Source: Candidatus Methanomethylophilaceae archaeon (GTDB lineage: Archaea; Thermoplasmatota; Thermoplasmata; Methanomassiliicoccales; Methanomethylophilaceae). From it: a stretch of 58,930 bases of DNA. Positions 36,093 to 43,598 of the stretch are shown here, piece after piece. Position 1 is the stretch's first letter. The number at the start of each line of letters is the position of its first letter. Below the pieces are notes generated by a model. The model was given only the letters and a program-made list of their open reading frames with translations. It did not search any database and had not been told where the DNA came from. The stretch lies in assembly GCA_017935945.1 (NCBI GenBank), contig JAGBGN010000023.1, positions 1 through 58,930 of the forward strand, in the 5' to 3' direction. The position numbers and the translations under genes were made by a program.

Positions 36093-36476
36093 TTAACTTC
36101 TAACGAATTTTACGTAGTCTGCTTTCCCCTCGGCCTGTATGTCCTTCAGCATGCTGGATAGCGTTGAGGATTCGCAGGAGATGACCATGACCTCGAGACA
36201 CTTGTGGTCACGCAGGTGTGAATGTAATTGTGTCTTGATGTTCGCCTCGTATTTGGCCTGTATGAGCATCATCCAAGGATCTGCATGATTCCCCCTGACG
36301 ATGACGAGAACGCCTTCAACGGATCCGTCCAGAGATTCTATCTCGCGTATATCGGCCAATGCAGCGTTTATCGCCGTACGTACCGCCTCCGACCTTCCAC
36401 TGAGACCGTAGGTGTTTTGAATCTTCTCAAGGGCCTCCAAATTATCATCGTTCAATGATATACTAACAATTCCCAT
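36093..36476 (-). CDS. NikR-like ribbon-helix-helix metal regulator
   Basis: A 127-residue protein with an N-terminal ribbon-helix-helix DNA-binding domain (VSISLNDDNLEALEKIQNTYGLSGRSEAVRTAINAAL). It is followed by an ACT-like NikR C-terminal domain (VEGVLVIVRG...LHSHLRDHKCLEVMVISC). Three of the four NikR metal ligands keep exact spacing: His85, His87 and Cys93. The fourth (His76 in E. coli numbering) is not present. It diverges from a ZIP transporter gene with 90 bases between, so it probably controls that transporter and itself. The metal may be nickel or another ion. Confidence 0.85.
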   Translation of the reverse strand: MGIVSISLNDDNLEALEKIQNTYGLSGRSEAVRTAINAALADIREIESLDGSVEGVLVIVRGNHADPWMMLIQAKYEANIKTQLHSHLRDHKCLEVMVISCESSTLSSMLKDIQAEGKADYVKFVRS

Positions 36477-36503
36477 CTCATCACCTTAATAACATCATGT
36501 GAT

Positions 36504-36515
36504 ATTGTTGACAAT
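36504..36515. promoter_or_regulatory. Candidate operator between the NikR-like and ZIP genes
   Basis: ATTGT-TG-ACAAT inverted repeat in the AT-rich divergent intergenic region, 28 bases upstream of the regulator start. A short palindrome here fits autoregulation by the ribbon-helix-helix protein, but the arms are only 5 bp. Confidence 0.35.
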
Positions 36516-36566
36516 TATTAATAAGCATACCTTAACATTTTAATAATAATTTGACGAAGACGTCAT

Positions 36567-37349
36567 ATGGACTCGATAGTGACCTTCATCGCGTACTCGG
36601 TTGTACTGCTCCTCGTCTCCATGGTCGGTGCAGCCGTACCTCGCGTGAGAAAACTGAAAGACAGTCAGGCACATCTTCTGGTCGCACTCAGTTCGGGAAT
36701 ATTCATCGGACTCCTGTTCCTACTCCTGCTGCCCGAAGCACTGCACGAGATAGAACACAGTGGACACGACATGCACACCGCGATGTACTGTCTGTTGGGA
36801 GGATTCGTCTTGATCATGTTGATCGAGGTCATAATCAAGCGTCTGTCACCCACGGACTGCCACTGCCACAGTTGCAATGATGCGCACAGCCACAAGATCA
36901 CGACATTTTCATCGTTCATCGGACTGTCCGTCCATGCTGCCTGTGATGGTATGGCGTTGGCCGCAACATTCCTCGCAGGGGCAGAGATCGGTCTTGTCGC
37001 AACCGTGGGAATGTGTATCCACAAGTTCGTAGTGCTGTTCTCGCTATCATCGACAATGTTACTAACGGATTACTGCAACAAGCACTCCATGATGTACCTG
37101 GGATTGTTTTCCCTGATAACCCCAATATCGGGCCTGATTTTCTTCCTGTTGTTCAATGGAATAGACATACACGGAATGACTGGATTGCCCCTCATGTTCG
37201 CAGCGGGTACTTTCATGTACGTCGCACTGTGCGACCTCCTGCCTGAAGCATTCCATAGGGAAAAACAAAACCACAAGTCATTCGCACTCATCGTGTTGGG
37301 AATCCTGCTCATGCTCGTGATCTCAATCCTCTTCCCACACACCCACTGA
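36567..37349 (+). CDS. ZIP-family metal transporter
   Basis: A 260-residue membrane protein with eight hydrophobic segments and a histidine/cysteine-rich loop between TM3 and TM4 (DCHCHSCNDAHSHK near 96). The ZIP signature helix IV is FIGLSVHAACDGMALAA near 118, and helix V has IHKFVVLFSLS in place of the common HKxPE. ZIP proteins take up Zn2+, Fe2+, Mn2+, Ni2+ or similar ions. Divergence from a NikR-like gene points to regulated uptake of a transition metal. It starts at ATG (MDSIVTF). Confidence 0.87.
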   Translation: MDSIVTFIAYSVVLLLVSMVGAAVPRVRKLKDSQAHLLVALSSGIFIGLLFLLLLPEALHEIEHSGHDMHTAMYCLLGGFVLIMLIEVIIKRLSPTDCHCHSCNDAHSHKITTFSSFIGLSVHAACDGMALAATFLAGAEIGLVATVGMCIHKFVVLFSLSSTMLLTDYCNKHSMMYLGLFSLITPISGLIFFLLFNGIDIHGMTGLPLMFAAGTFMYVALCDLLPEAFHREKQNHKSFALIVLGILLMLVISILFPHTH

Positions 37350-37437
37350 TGATTTGGTCGGCCCGTCACATACGGGTCGACCACAAAATCACGATATTTT
37401 TCGGTTCATTTATGTACAACATGCCCATGAACGATTC

Positions 37438-38352
37438 ATGGAAGATGTATGGGTATGGGCAATATTCGGAGCCATTGTCATCATCCTACTGGCGTTAGAC
37501 CTGTTTGTATTCAACCGTGGCAATGAAGCCATCAGTACCAAGAAAGCCCTCAAAGAGACGGCCTTGTGGATTACTGTAGCATTGCTATTCGGGGCATTCA
37601 TGTTCATCCAGTACGGAACTGAGACAGGAATTGAATATCTGACCGCTTATGCTGTCGAGAAGGCGATGAGCATGGACAACCTCTTCGTGTTCATCATGAT
37701 CTTCGCCATGTTCTCGATACCTGACAACCTGCAACACAAAGCATTGTTCTATGGTATCGTCGGAGCAGTGGTGTTCCGTGCAATATTCATATTCGCAGGA
37801 GTGGAACTGCTTGAAAGATTCCACTTTATCATGTACATATTCGGAATCGCATTGGTTTATGCGGCCCTCAAGACCATGTTCAAGAAGGAAGAGGTGGAGG
37901 AGCGTAACCGCGTAGCGGAGTTCATGTGCAAGCACTTCAAGGTATCCCCGCACCATGATGGCGACAAGCTGTTCACAGTGGTCGATGGAATCAAGATGAT
38001 GACCCCCTTGATGATGTGCATCATCGTGGTTGAGCTCACAGACATAATCTTCGCTCTGGATTCGATCCCAGCCGTCCTGGCGATTTCAACCGACACCCTC
38101 GTCGTCTACACATCCAACATATTCGCGATCCTGGGACTCAGGTCATTGTACTTCGCAATCAGGGGTGGACTCGCTTCACTCAGATACCTCAAGTACGGAT
38201 TGGGAATCATCCTGATGTTCGTCGCTGTGAAGCTTCTGATATCGGGATTCTATCACATCCCAGTGCTCCTGTCATTGCTTGTGATTCTCGGAACACTCGC
38301 TGTGACGGTCATGGCATCCCTTGCCGCAAACAAAAGATCCCCTGCGGTTTGA
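37438..38352 (+). CDS. TerC-family membrane protein
   Basis: A 304-residue TerC/Alx-type membrane protein with about eight helices. The family's acidic intramembrane motifs are clear: LALDLFVFNRG near 20, KAMSMDNLFVFIMIF near 73 and VELTDIIFALDSIPAV near 200. TerC relatives are linked to manganese efflux and tellurite resistance. Nearby ATGs (37412, 37421, 37427) are in other frames, so the start MEDVWVW at 37438 is secure. It lies between a ZIP importer and a CsoR repressor, which fits metal homeostasis. Confidence 0.88.
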   Translation: MEDVWVWAIFGAIVIILLALDLFVFNRGNEAISTKKALKETALWITVALLFGAFMFIQYGTETGIEYLTAYAVEKAMSMDNLFVFIMIFAMFSIPDNLQHKALFYGIVGAVVFRAIFIFAGVELLERFHFIMYIFGIALVYAALKTMFKKEEVEERNRVAEFMCKHFKVSPHHDGDKLFTVVDGIKMMTPLMMCIIVVELTDIIFALDSIPAVLAISTDTLVVYTSNIFAILGLRSLYFAIRGGLASLRYLKYGLGIILMFVAVKLLISGFYHIPVLLSLLVILGTLAVTVMASLAANKRSPAV

Positions 38353-38361
38353 ACAGGTGAC

Positions 38362-38391
38362 CTGTCTGTGGGGGCCACCCCCTGCAGACAG
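38362..38391. terminator. GC-rich inverted repeat: TerC terminator or CsoR operator
   Basis: CTGTCTG...CAGACAG arms enclose TGGGGG-CCA-CCCCC. It sits 9 bases after the TerC stop and about 25 bases before the TATA-like AATTTTATC of the csoR-like gene. There is no T-run. G/C-tract palindromes of this kind are used by CsoR repressors, so an operator role is possible. Confidence 0.45.
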
Positions 38392-38447
38392 ACCACCAAC
38401 GTTTCGACAAAGACCAATTTTATCTAGGCTGTCATCGATGTGGTTCC

Positions 38448-38720
38448 ATGAAACAATGCATGGACTCTGAAAATCTCCACAGGCGTCTGAAGAAGATCTC
38501 CGGGCAGATTGCGGCAATAGACCGCATGGTGGATGAGGATGTGCCGTGCGAAGACATAATTGTGCAGATAAATGCTGCCAAAAGTGCCCTCCATAAAGTG
38601 GGGCAGATTGTCATGGAAGGACACATCCAGCACTGCGTCAGAGATGGAATAGAACATGGTGATCCAGACAAGACCATCGCCGAGTTCACCAAGGTCATTG
38701 AACAATTCTCCAAAATCTGA
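38448..38720 (+). CDS. CsoR/RcnR-family metal-sensing repressor
   Basis: A 90-residue all-helical repressor. The copper-type fingerprint Cys34, His59, Cys63 (VPCEDI ... EGHIQHC) matches the C-H-C set of CsoR and differs from the HCHH of RcnR. The N-terminal LHRRLKKISGQIAAIDRMVD is the family's DNA-contacting helix. The obvious partner, a copper exporter or chaperone, is not adjacent. Neighbours are a TerC protein and an acetate-type transporter. A start four codons later (MDSENL) is possible. Confidence 0.9.
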   Translation: MKQCMDSENLHRRLKKISGQIAAIDRMVDEDVPCEDIIVQINAAKSALHKVGQIVMEGHIQHCVRDGIEHGDPDKTIAEFTKVIEQFSKI

Positions 38721-38732
38721 ATGGCTATTGAA

Positions 38733-38763
38733 TGTCGACTATCGACGTTTGTCGTATTCGACA
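38733..38763. promoter_or_regulatory. Two tandem palindromic operator candidates upstream of the SatP-type gene
   Basis: GTCGA-CTA-TCGAC (38734-38746) and TGTCG-TATT-CGACA (38750-38763) stand side by side, centres about 16-17 bases apart. They are enclosed in a larger AATGTCGA...TCGACATT inverted repeat. They lie just upstream of a TATA box (ATTATATATT, 38774-38783). The layout fits a repressor or activator site. Confidence 0.6.
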
Positions 38764-38773
38764 TTTAATCACC

Positions 38774-38783
38774 ATTATATATT
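38774..38783 (+). promoter_or_regulatory. TATA box of the SatP-type gene
   Basis: ATTATATATT, 20-29 bases before the ATG at 38803; the transcript would be nearly leaderless. Confidence 0.55.
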
Positions 38784-38802
38784 GACCCTCTGATTCAAGG
38801 GC

Positions 38803-39363
38803 ATGACCGACAGCGAATCAATGCCGGCCAAAACCGCCAACCCAGCACCTCTGGGTCTACTCGGTTTCGGAATGACCACCATCCTGCTATCCCTCCACAA
38901 TGCCGGGATCACAGAGCTGGATGATGTCACCCTGGCCATGGGGGTATTTTGTGGAGGACTGGCACAGCTCCTCGCAGGTATCATGGAGTATAGGAATGGA
39001 AACACGTTCGGAACCGTCGCATTCACGATGTATGGAATGTTCTGGCTCGCATTCGTGGCAATTAAACTCGATGTCTTCGGAATGGGTCACAACCTGACCA
39101 ACATGGGATCGTTCTGTCTCATCTGGGGCCTCATGACGCTCGTATTGTTCATCGGTACGTTGAAAGGACGCGTCACGCTCCGCATCGTGTTCGCCACCCT
39201 AACCATAACATTCTTGCTCCTCTCCATAGCGGATTTCATGGGCAATGGAACAATAACGAACATCGCAGGATTCGTAGGAATCCTCTGTGGAGCCGCTGCA
39301 TTCTACACGGCATCCGCCGAAATCCTCTTAGAACAGCACGGACGCGAAATTCTTCCGTTCTGA
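38803..39363 (+). CDS. satP: GPR1/FUN34/YaaH (SatP) family acetate/succinate transporter
   Basis: A 186-residue protein with six membrane helices and the family signature NPAPLGLLGFGMTT near residue 13. Bacterial SatP and archaeal AceP-type members move acetate, succinate or related small solutes. In a methyl-reducing methanogen, acetate would serve as a carbon source. Two palindromes directly upstream suggest tight regulation. A GC hairpin follows the stop. Confidence 0.87.
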   Translation: MTDSESMPAKTANPAPLGLLGFGMTTILLSLHNAGITELDDVTLAMGVFCGGLAQLLAGIMEYRNGNTFGTVAFTMYGMFWLAFVAIKLDVFGMGHNLTNMGSFCLIWGLMTLVLFIGTLKGRVTLRIVFATLTITFLLLSIADFMGNGTITNIAGFVGILCGAAAFYTASAEILLEQHGREILPF

Positions 39364-39372
39364 ATCGGGCAA

Positions 39373-39387
39373 GGGGCCTCAAGCCCC
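39373..39387 (+). terminator. Hairpin after the SatP-type gene
   Basis: GGGGC-CTCAA-GCCCC, 9 bases after the stop; no strong T-run follows. Confidence 0.4.
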
Positions 39388-39561
39388 AACCTCCCACAAC
39401 AACGCACACACCATTTGTATACGGCGTTTCAAGGACCTCCCATACGTCGCCTCGTCGGTTCACGATTAATTGGACAGAACCACCAGCAAAAGCTACACAG
39501 AGATTCACAAACGCAACAGTTTTCGAATCGTAAAGCCACGATCAAAATGAAGAAAGAATAG

Positions 39562-39634
39562 TGCTCCCGTCGGGATTTGAACCCGAGTCGAAGCCTCGAG
39601 AGGGCTTCATGATTGGCCGCTACACTACAGGAGC
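39562..39634 (-). tRNA. tRNA-Glu (CTC), copy 1
   Basis: 73 nt. Acceptor GCTCCTG/CGGGAGC with A73. Anticodon stem AAGCC/GGCTT with loop CTCTCGA, giving anticodon CTC. T-arm with GTTCAAAT. CCA is not encoded. It is identical to the copy at 41035-41107. A TATA-like AATAATAAATATGC lies about 25 bases upstream on the minus strand. Confidence 0.93.
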
Positions 39635-39763
39635 AACAAGCCACTGGATACTAATTGCATATTTATTATTTACTGTCGTTCCGAACCCAAACCACATCAT
39701 CTCATGGTACCCCATGATATGACGGACAGAGGCCATAGGTGTTGAGTTCCTTGCACTTGACGC

Positions 39764-40564
39764 TCAACAGTCTAGATCCTGAACGCCCCCTATTGCCATC
39801 TGACCATAGATCACCTTCCGGGCCCTGTTCGAACGTCTGTCATGTGTGAGGTACGATGGATTGGACGACCATGGATCGTCGGACCCTTTCACCTCCAAAG
39901 GTTTGGCACCCAGTGACTCCTCCATCAAATTGGATGCGTCCGCACGCAATGGCGTGTACACCGACATTATCCCCGCCCTGGATTGGTCCGCACATATCAT
40001 GACAGCAAGATCCCTCGGAATAGGGTCAATCGAGATTGCGATACTGGCCTCCGACCCCTCTTTGCCGAAGAGAGATGGATCGACCATGATGTGTATGTAG
40101 AACTTCCCCTCTTCGAACAAGGTATCGTCGCGGGAACTTGCCATCCTCCAGCTACCTCCACCCAAATCCACCGCCAGATTCAATGTGTCAGAATCGTCAC
40201 CCTGATGGAACCCCACGGTAGCATCCATCCTCCTCTGGATGGTTTCCTCGTCCTCGCCATCCGGATCCATGATGGTACCGAACAGACACATGGGCCCGGG
40301 AACCACCGCACCTCTGGATGCCCGGTAGTTGGATGCATCCACAGACAGCACAGAGAACGAGTAGCTGTACTCCACGAGATCTTTCCCTTCGAGTGCCTCT
40401 GACATGAGACCATGGGCATCCTCCTGGCGAGATGTATACACGCTCATAGACCCTGTCAGTTTTGTACTGCTGCATATCCGCAACGCAACCTCGCGGGGAA
40501 CGGCGTCTATGGTCACCACGGTAGTACCGACCCTCTGTCCACGCATGTCGATGGGCTGATACAC
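39764..40564 (-). CDS. Tandem-repeat protein of unknown function, apparently 5'-broken
   Basis: 266 residues from a GTG, or 260 from the ATG at 40546. It contains two copies of a roughly 130-residue unit. IDAVPREVALRICSSTK...MSVYTSRQEDAHGLMSEALEGKDL matches IDPIPRDLAVMICADQS...MSVYTPLRADASNLMEESLGAKPL. A third landmark, LGGG...F-x-I, precedes the second unit. The same landmark (SLGGGRYE...GDTDNIVPGSF) is found in frame upstream of the apparent start, separated by a TGA at about 40569-40571, so the coding frame once reached further. I read this as a decaying or recently broken gene, possibly once joined to the small membrane-anchor frame upstream. No family is recognised. Confidence 0.55.
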   Translation of the reverse strand: MYQPIDMRGQRVGTTVVTIDAVPREVALRICSSTKLTGSMSVYTSRQEDAHGLMSEALEGKDLVEYSYSFSVLSVDASNYRASRGAVVPGPMCLFGTIMDPDGEDEETIQRRMDATVGFHQGDDSDTLNLAVDLGGGSWRMASSRDDTLFEEGKFYIHIMVDPSLFGKEGSEASIAISIDPIPRDLAVMICADQSRAGIMSVYTPLRADASNLMEESLGAKPLEVKGSDDPWSSNPSYLTHDRRSNRARKVIYGQMAIGGVQDLDC

Positions 40565-40645
40565 GATTCAGAAAGATCCCGGTACGATGTTGTCCGTATC
40601 ACCGATCTCCAATGGAATAGTTTCATATCTCCCGCCCCCGAGGGA
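40565..40645 (-). pseudogene. Residual coding sequence of the tandem-repeat protein beyond a TGA
   Basis: In the frame of the downstream repeat protein, the minus strand encodes LARSLGGGRYETIPLEIG then DTDNIVPGSF, then TGA, then IVYQPIDMRGQ. The LGGG...GxF-x-I pattern matches the inter-repeat segment of the protein itself (LGGGSWRM...EEGKFYIH). No start codon with a ribosome site is evident upstream in this frame. Confidence 0.45.
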
Positions 40646-40650
40646 CCTAG

Positions 40651-40830
40651 CTAGACCAGATCGGAACCTTCCATGTGGCCCCCTGCAACATCGTCCATGA
40701 TCCCTGCTTTGAAACCTCCGGACACGGGCTTCATCGGTTTCACCACATGCTTACGGCAGTAGTAAGTGACGATCACCATCACGATGATCAGGATGGTACA
40801 TATCACGAATCTCAAGATCGGGGAATCCAT
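40651..40830 (-). CDS. Small single-helix membrane protein
   Basis: 59 residues: one N-terminal transmembrane helix (ILRFVICTILIIVMVIVTYYC), a basic flank (RKHVVKPMKP), then a polar tail. The start is the ATG preceded by GGGTGAT; a longer frame lacks a ribosome site. It ends at TAG and is followed closely by the broken repeat-protein frame. It may be the former N-terminal anchor of that protein or a separate small protein. Confidence 0.45.
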   Translation of the reverse strand: MDSPILRFVICTILIIVMVIVTYYCRKHVVKPMKPVSGGFKAGIMDDVAGGHMEGSDLV

Positions 40831-41034
40831 TCTATCACCCTTGTCGCCGACCGGAGATATCCATAGTCGAACCGTACGGGATACGGCCCGTGATAACTGA
40901 CTCGAGACCATACCGGTACGAATTGTTCAGACAGAAATCCGCGTGCGTCTATATATCGTGGACGACGGAGTTGAGGATACAACCACAAAACAATCGATGG
41001 ATGATGAACCACAAGGATGTGTAGAGAAGAATAG

Positions 41035-41107
41035 TGCTCCCGTCGGGATTTGAACCCGAGTCGAAGCCTCGAGAGGGCTTCATGATTGGCCGCTACACTA
41101 CAGGAGC
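41035..41107 (-). tRNA. tRNA-Glu (CTC), copy 2
   Basis: 73 nt, identical in sequence to the copy at 39562-39634, with a separate TATA-like TTTTTTATACAA about 25-30 bases upstream on the minus strand. Beyond the shared GAATAGTG just past the 3' end, the flanks differ. Confidence 0.93.
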
Positions 41108-41220
41108 AACAAACCTCATGATACAACAATTGTATAAAAAACTTACTGCCATCCGAGTGCATCGATGGAGTCGGATGGGCCCATGAGAACATTCATGGAC
41201 CCAATCCAACGAATAATCGA

Positions 41221-42006
41221 TTAGAAATCGTTGGGACGGATCGGTGGAAGCCTCTTGTGCTCCATCGATTCCACCTGCCGACGGATCTCCGCGATCTTCT
41301 CCTTGGGCAGGTTGGTGTCGTTGGCGATCTGGACATCAGAACGGTCCTGCTCCATATCGAATAATATTCCATCCAGGTCGTTGTACGTGATGCCCATATC
41401 GGATTCATCGGTCTGTCCCTCCCACAATCCGGCGGATGGGGGCTTGACTATGATCTCCTCGGGAATGCCGATGATGCGTGCGATCTGTCTGACTTCCGTC
41501 TTGTACATGTTGGCAAGAGGGGTCACATCACATGCACCGTCTCCGAACTTGGTGAAGTAACCCATCATTATCTCGCTCTGATTGGAGGTTCCCATGACAA
41601 GGTAGTTGCGCTTCTTTGCCAGATTGTACAGGACAATCATCCTGCACCTTGCGGAAATGTTCCCCCTCTCAAGAGGCGTCTCCTTGCCTGTCAGAAGAAC
41701 AGCGGCCAGTGCATCAACTGCAGGCTGTATGTCCACAACCTTGTACTCGGTACCCCAGGCCTTGCACAGATCCTTCGTGGTCTTGTAATCCTCGGCAGGG
41801 GTGACCCTTGACGGCATGAAAACATTGAGGACCCTTTCAGGACCTAGTGCATCCACGCACAACTTCGTGACCACGGCAGAATCGATTCCGCCACTGATAC
41901 CTATCACCACCCCGTCACTTCCGATTCCATCGACGGTGGTCTTGATGAAATCGATGAGGGAACCGACGTCCTCCTCGGTGATATTGGGAATCTTGACTCC
42001 AGTCAT
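41221..42006 (-). CDS. nadE: NH3-dependent NAD+ synthetase
   Basis: A 261-residue NadE of the short, ammonia-using type. It has the PP-loop VVIGISGGIDSAVVTKL near 38, MGTSNQSEIMMGYFTKFGDGACDVTPLANMYKTEVR near 145-180, and KPPSAGLWEGQTDESDMG near 195. It amidates nicotinic acid adenine dinucleotide. There is no N-terminal glutaminase domain. A nitrilase-fold amidase gene diverges from it 72 bases away, which may be relevant to nitrogen supply. The start is MTGVKIPN; codons upstream overlap the divergent gene. Confidence 0.95.
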   Translation of the reverse strand: MTGVKIPNITEEDVGSLIDFIKTTVDGIGSDGVVIGISGGIDSAVVTKLCVDALGPERVLNVFMPSRVTPAEDYKTTKDLCKAWGTEYKVVDIQPAVDALAAVLLTGKETPLERGNISARCRMIVLYNLAKKRNYLVMGTSNQSEIMMGYFTKFGDGACDVTPLANMYKTEVRQIARIIGIPEEIIVKPPSAGLWEGQTDESDMGITYNDLDGILFDMEQDRSDVQIANDTNLPKEKIAEIRRQVESMEHKRLPPIRPNDF

Positions 42007-42078
42007 CACGGCATAATCGTCTGGAATGGTAATAAGGTTTGGTAATCTGGATAAACCTCCAACCGTTACCTGTGCACT

Positions 42079-42855
42079 ATGAAGATGACCATCGGACTGT
42101 GCCAGATTGAGGCTGCCATCGGGGATGTGGAACGGAACATGGATCGTACGATCGAATGCCTTGATTCGTACGATGCGGACGTGTACGTGTTCCCAGAACT
42201 GTTCCTCACCGGATATGGGGCGGACTACAGTCAACTAAAGGAGAAGGTTGAGTCGTCCAGCAGGGTTTTGTCCGATACCTGCAGAGACAGGGATTGTGCA
42301 ATCGTCATGGGAGCACCCAGATATCAGGAGGGGCTAGTCTACAACAGCATCCTGTTCTATTCACCGGATGGAGATGCATACTATGACAAGATCCATCTGG
42401 CACGCTTCGGGATCTACTCGGAACATATGTTCGAAGCAGGGAATAGACCATGTATCGCCCATCACCACGGCATCGGCATTGGCTTCTGCATATGCTACGA
42501 CATATTCTTCCCAGAAACCCTCCACGCCGCATCCGTGAACGGTGCATCCCTGAATGTATGTCTGGCAGCGTCCGCCGAACAATCCAAACCCTTCCTGGAC
42601 ACGGTCCTCCCGACCAGAGCCCTCGAGAATGTCAGCTACATGGCTTATGTGAACAACATAGGCATCGTGAACGGTCTGAGGATGCACGGCTGTTCCCGTG
42701 GATTGGATCCATTCGGAAGGACCCTGGTTGACTGCCATACGGACAAATGCGTCATGACATTCACTGTGGACACAGAGGACCTGGCAGAGAAACGTATGGT
42801 CCGCAGACATCTCGAGGATTTCAGAGCCGACATCAAGTGGTATGGGGAGGAATGA
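42079..42855 (+). CDS. Carbon-nitrogen hydrolase (nitrilase superfamily)
   Basis: A 258-residue amidase with the complete catalytic triad: Glu in FPELFLTGYG near 40, Lys in YYDKIHLARFG near 104 and Cys in GFCICYDIFFPE near 138. Many relatives hydrolyse omega-amides or carbamoyl compounds. In glutamine-dependent NAD synthetases the glutaminase domain has this same fold. The divergent nadE gene lacks that domain, so this could be a detached glutaminase partner, but a general omega-amidase is just as likely. It ends just before tRNA-Ser. Confidence 0.87.
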   Translation: MKMTIGLCQIEAAIGDVERNMDRTIECLDSYDADVYVFPELFLTGYGADYSQLKEKVESSSRVLSDTCRDRDCAIVMGAPRYQEGLVYNSILFYSPDGDAYYDKIHLARFGIYSEHMFEAGNRPCIAHHHGIGIGFCICYDIFFPETLHAASVNGASLNVCLAASAEQSKPFLDTVLPTRALENVSYMAYVNNIGIVNGLRMHGCSRGLDPFGRTLVDCHTDKCVMTFTVDTEDLAEKRMVRRHLEDFRADIKWYGEE

Positions 42856-42894
42856 AAAATTATTAATACAAAAACCATCTCTCCCGGTTGTAAA

Positions 42895-42981
42895 GCCGAG
42901 ATGGCCCAGCCCGGTAAGGCGCGAGCCTGGAAAGCTCGTGGGAACTTTCCCTCGGGAGTTCAAATCTCCCTCTCGGCGCCA
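42895..42981 (+). tRNA. tRNA-Ser (GGA)
   Basis: A type II tRNA with long variable arm (TGGGAACTTTCCC). Acceptor GCCGAGA/TCTCGGC. Anticodon stem CGAGC/GCTCG with loop CTGGAAA, giving anticodon GGA. T-arm with GTTCAAAT. Discriminator G, with CCA encoded at 42979-42981. TATTAATA lies about 30 bases upstream. Confidence 0.93.
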
Positions 42982-43075
42982 TTCTTCTCTATCAACTACA
43001 TCTGAAGGTGTGTTGTTCGTCCTTTTCATCTCGTTTCACCTATACGCGCGCACATATGTATTAAAATAATAGCCG

Positions 43076-43597
43076 ATGGTTAACGTGGACATTGGTGCGC
43101 AGATGTTAGTGAACGCTGAACTATTTGTCAAGGACCTGCCCGGTCAACTGGTAGGCTCCCTGGAACCTATATCCTTGGTAGATGGAAACATCATGGGGGT
43201 CGTCCACAACCGTGAACGCATCGTCAACCACAGGATCTGTCTCAACGTCACATTCGAAGTGGAATGCCGTGAGAAGCTCGACAAACTCCAGAGTATCTGG
43301 AAATCGAAAGACGTCATAATCTCCAAGATGGATTCCGTGTACAGGACATTCACCATGGAATACCTCCTCATCGGCAAGATCGATGGACCGTATATCGAGA
43401 ACCTAATCGAGAGGGCATCCAAACAGATGACCCTGGATGCCATCGACGTGAGGTACTCATCCGGCTCTGCAATATCCGACAAACGCACGGGAATGATCTC
43501 CGTGAAGACACTGAGCGAGGAGGACATGGATAAATTCGATTCGTTCCTCAGTTCTGAATGCAAGAAGTCAGGCATCACCTATGTGAGGGGGATCTGA
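43076..43597 (+). CDS. ACT-domain amino-acid-binding regulatory protein
   Basis: A 173-residue protein whose first 85 residues form an ACT-like domain (MLVNAELFVKDLPGQLVGSLEPIS). The rest is a second alpha/beta domain ending IKTLSEEDMDKFDSFL-like. In methanogens such proteins often precede homoserine dehydrogenase and probably sense threonine or a related amino acid. It ends one base before hom and is the first gene of the hom-cimA operon. A start nine codons later (MLVNAEL) is also possible. Confidence 0.78.
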   Translation: MVNVDIGAQMLVNAELFVKDLPGQLVGSLEPISLVDGNIMGVVHNRERIVNHRICLNVTFEVECREKLDKLQSIWKSKDVIISKMDSVYRTFTMEYLLIGKIDGPYIENLIERASKQMTLDAIDVRYSSGSAISDKRTGMISVKTLSEEDMDKFDSFLSSECKKSGITYVRGI

Positions 43598-43598
43598 A

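Noticed and set aside
40640-40660. TAG stop of the 59-residue membrane protein as a pyrrolysine codon
   Set aside because: Reading through TAG gives 46 codons with no resemblance to the repeat protein; the homologous sequence lies in a different frame and is stopped by TGA.
39562-41107. Integrated element bounded by tRNA-Glu attachment sites
   Set aside because: There is no integrase, no partial tRNA copy and no mobile-type gene between them; both tRNAs are complete with own promoters.
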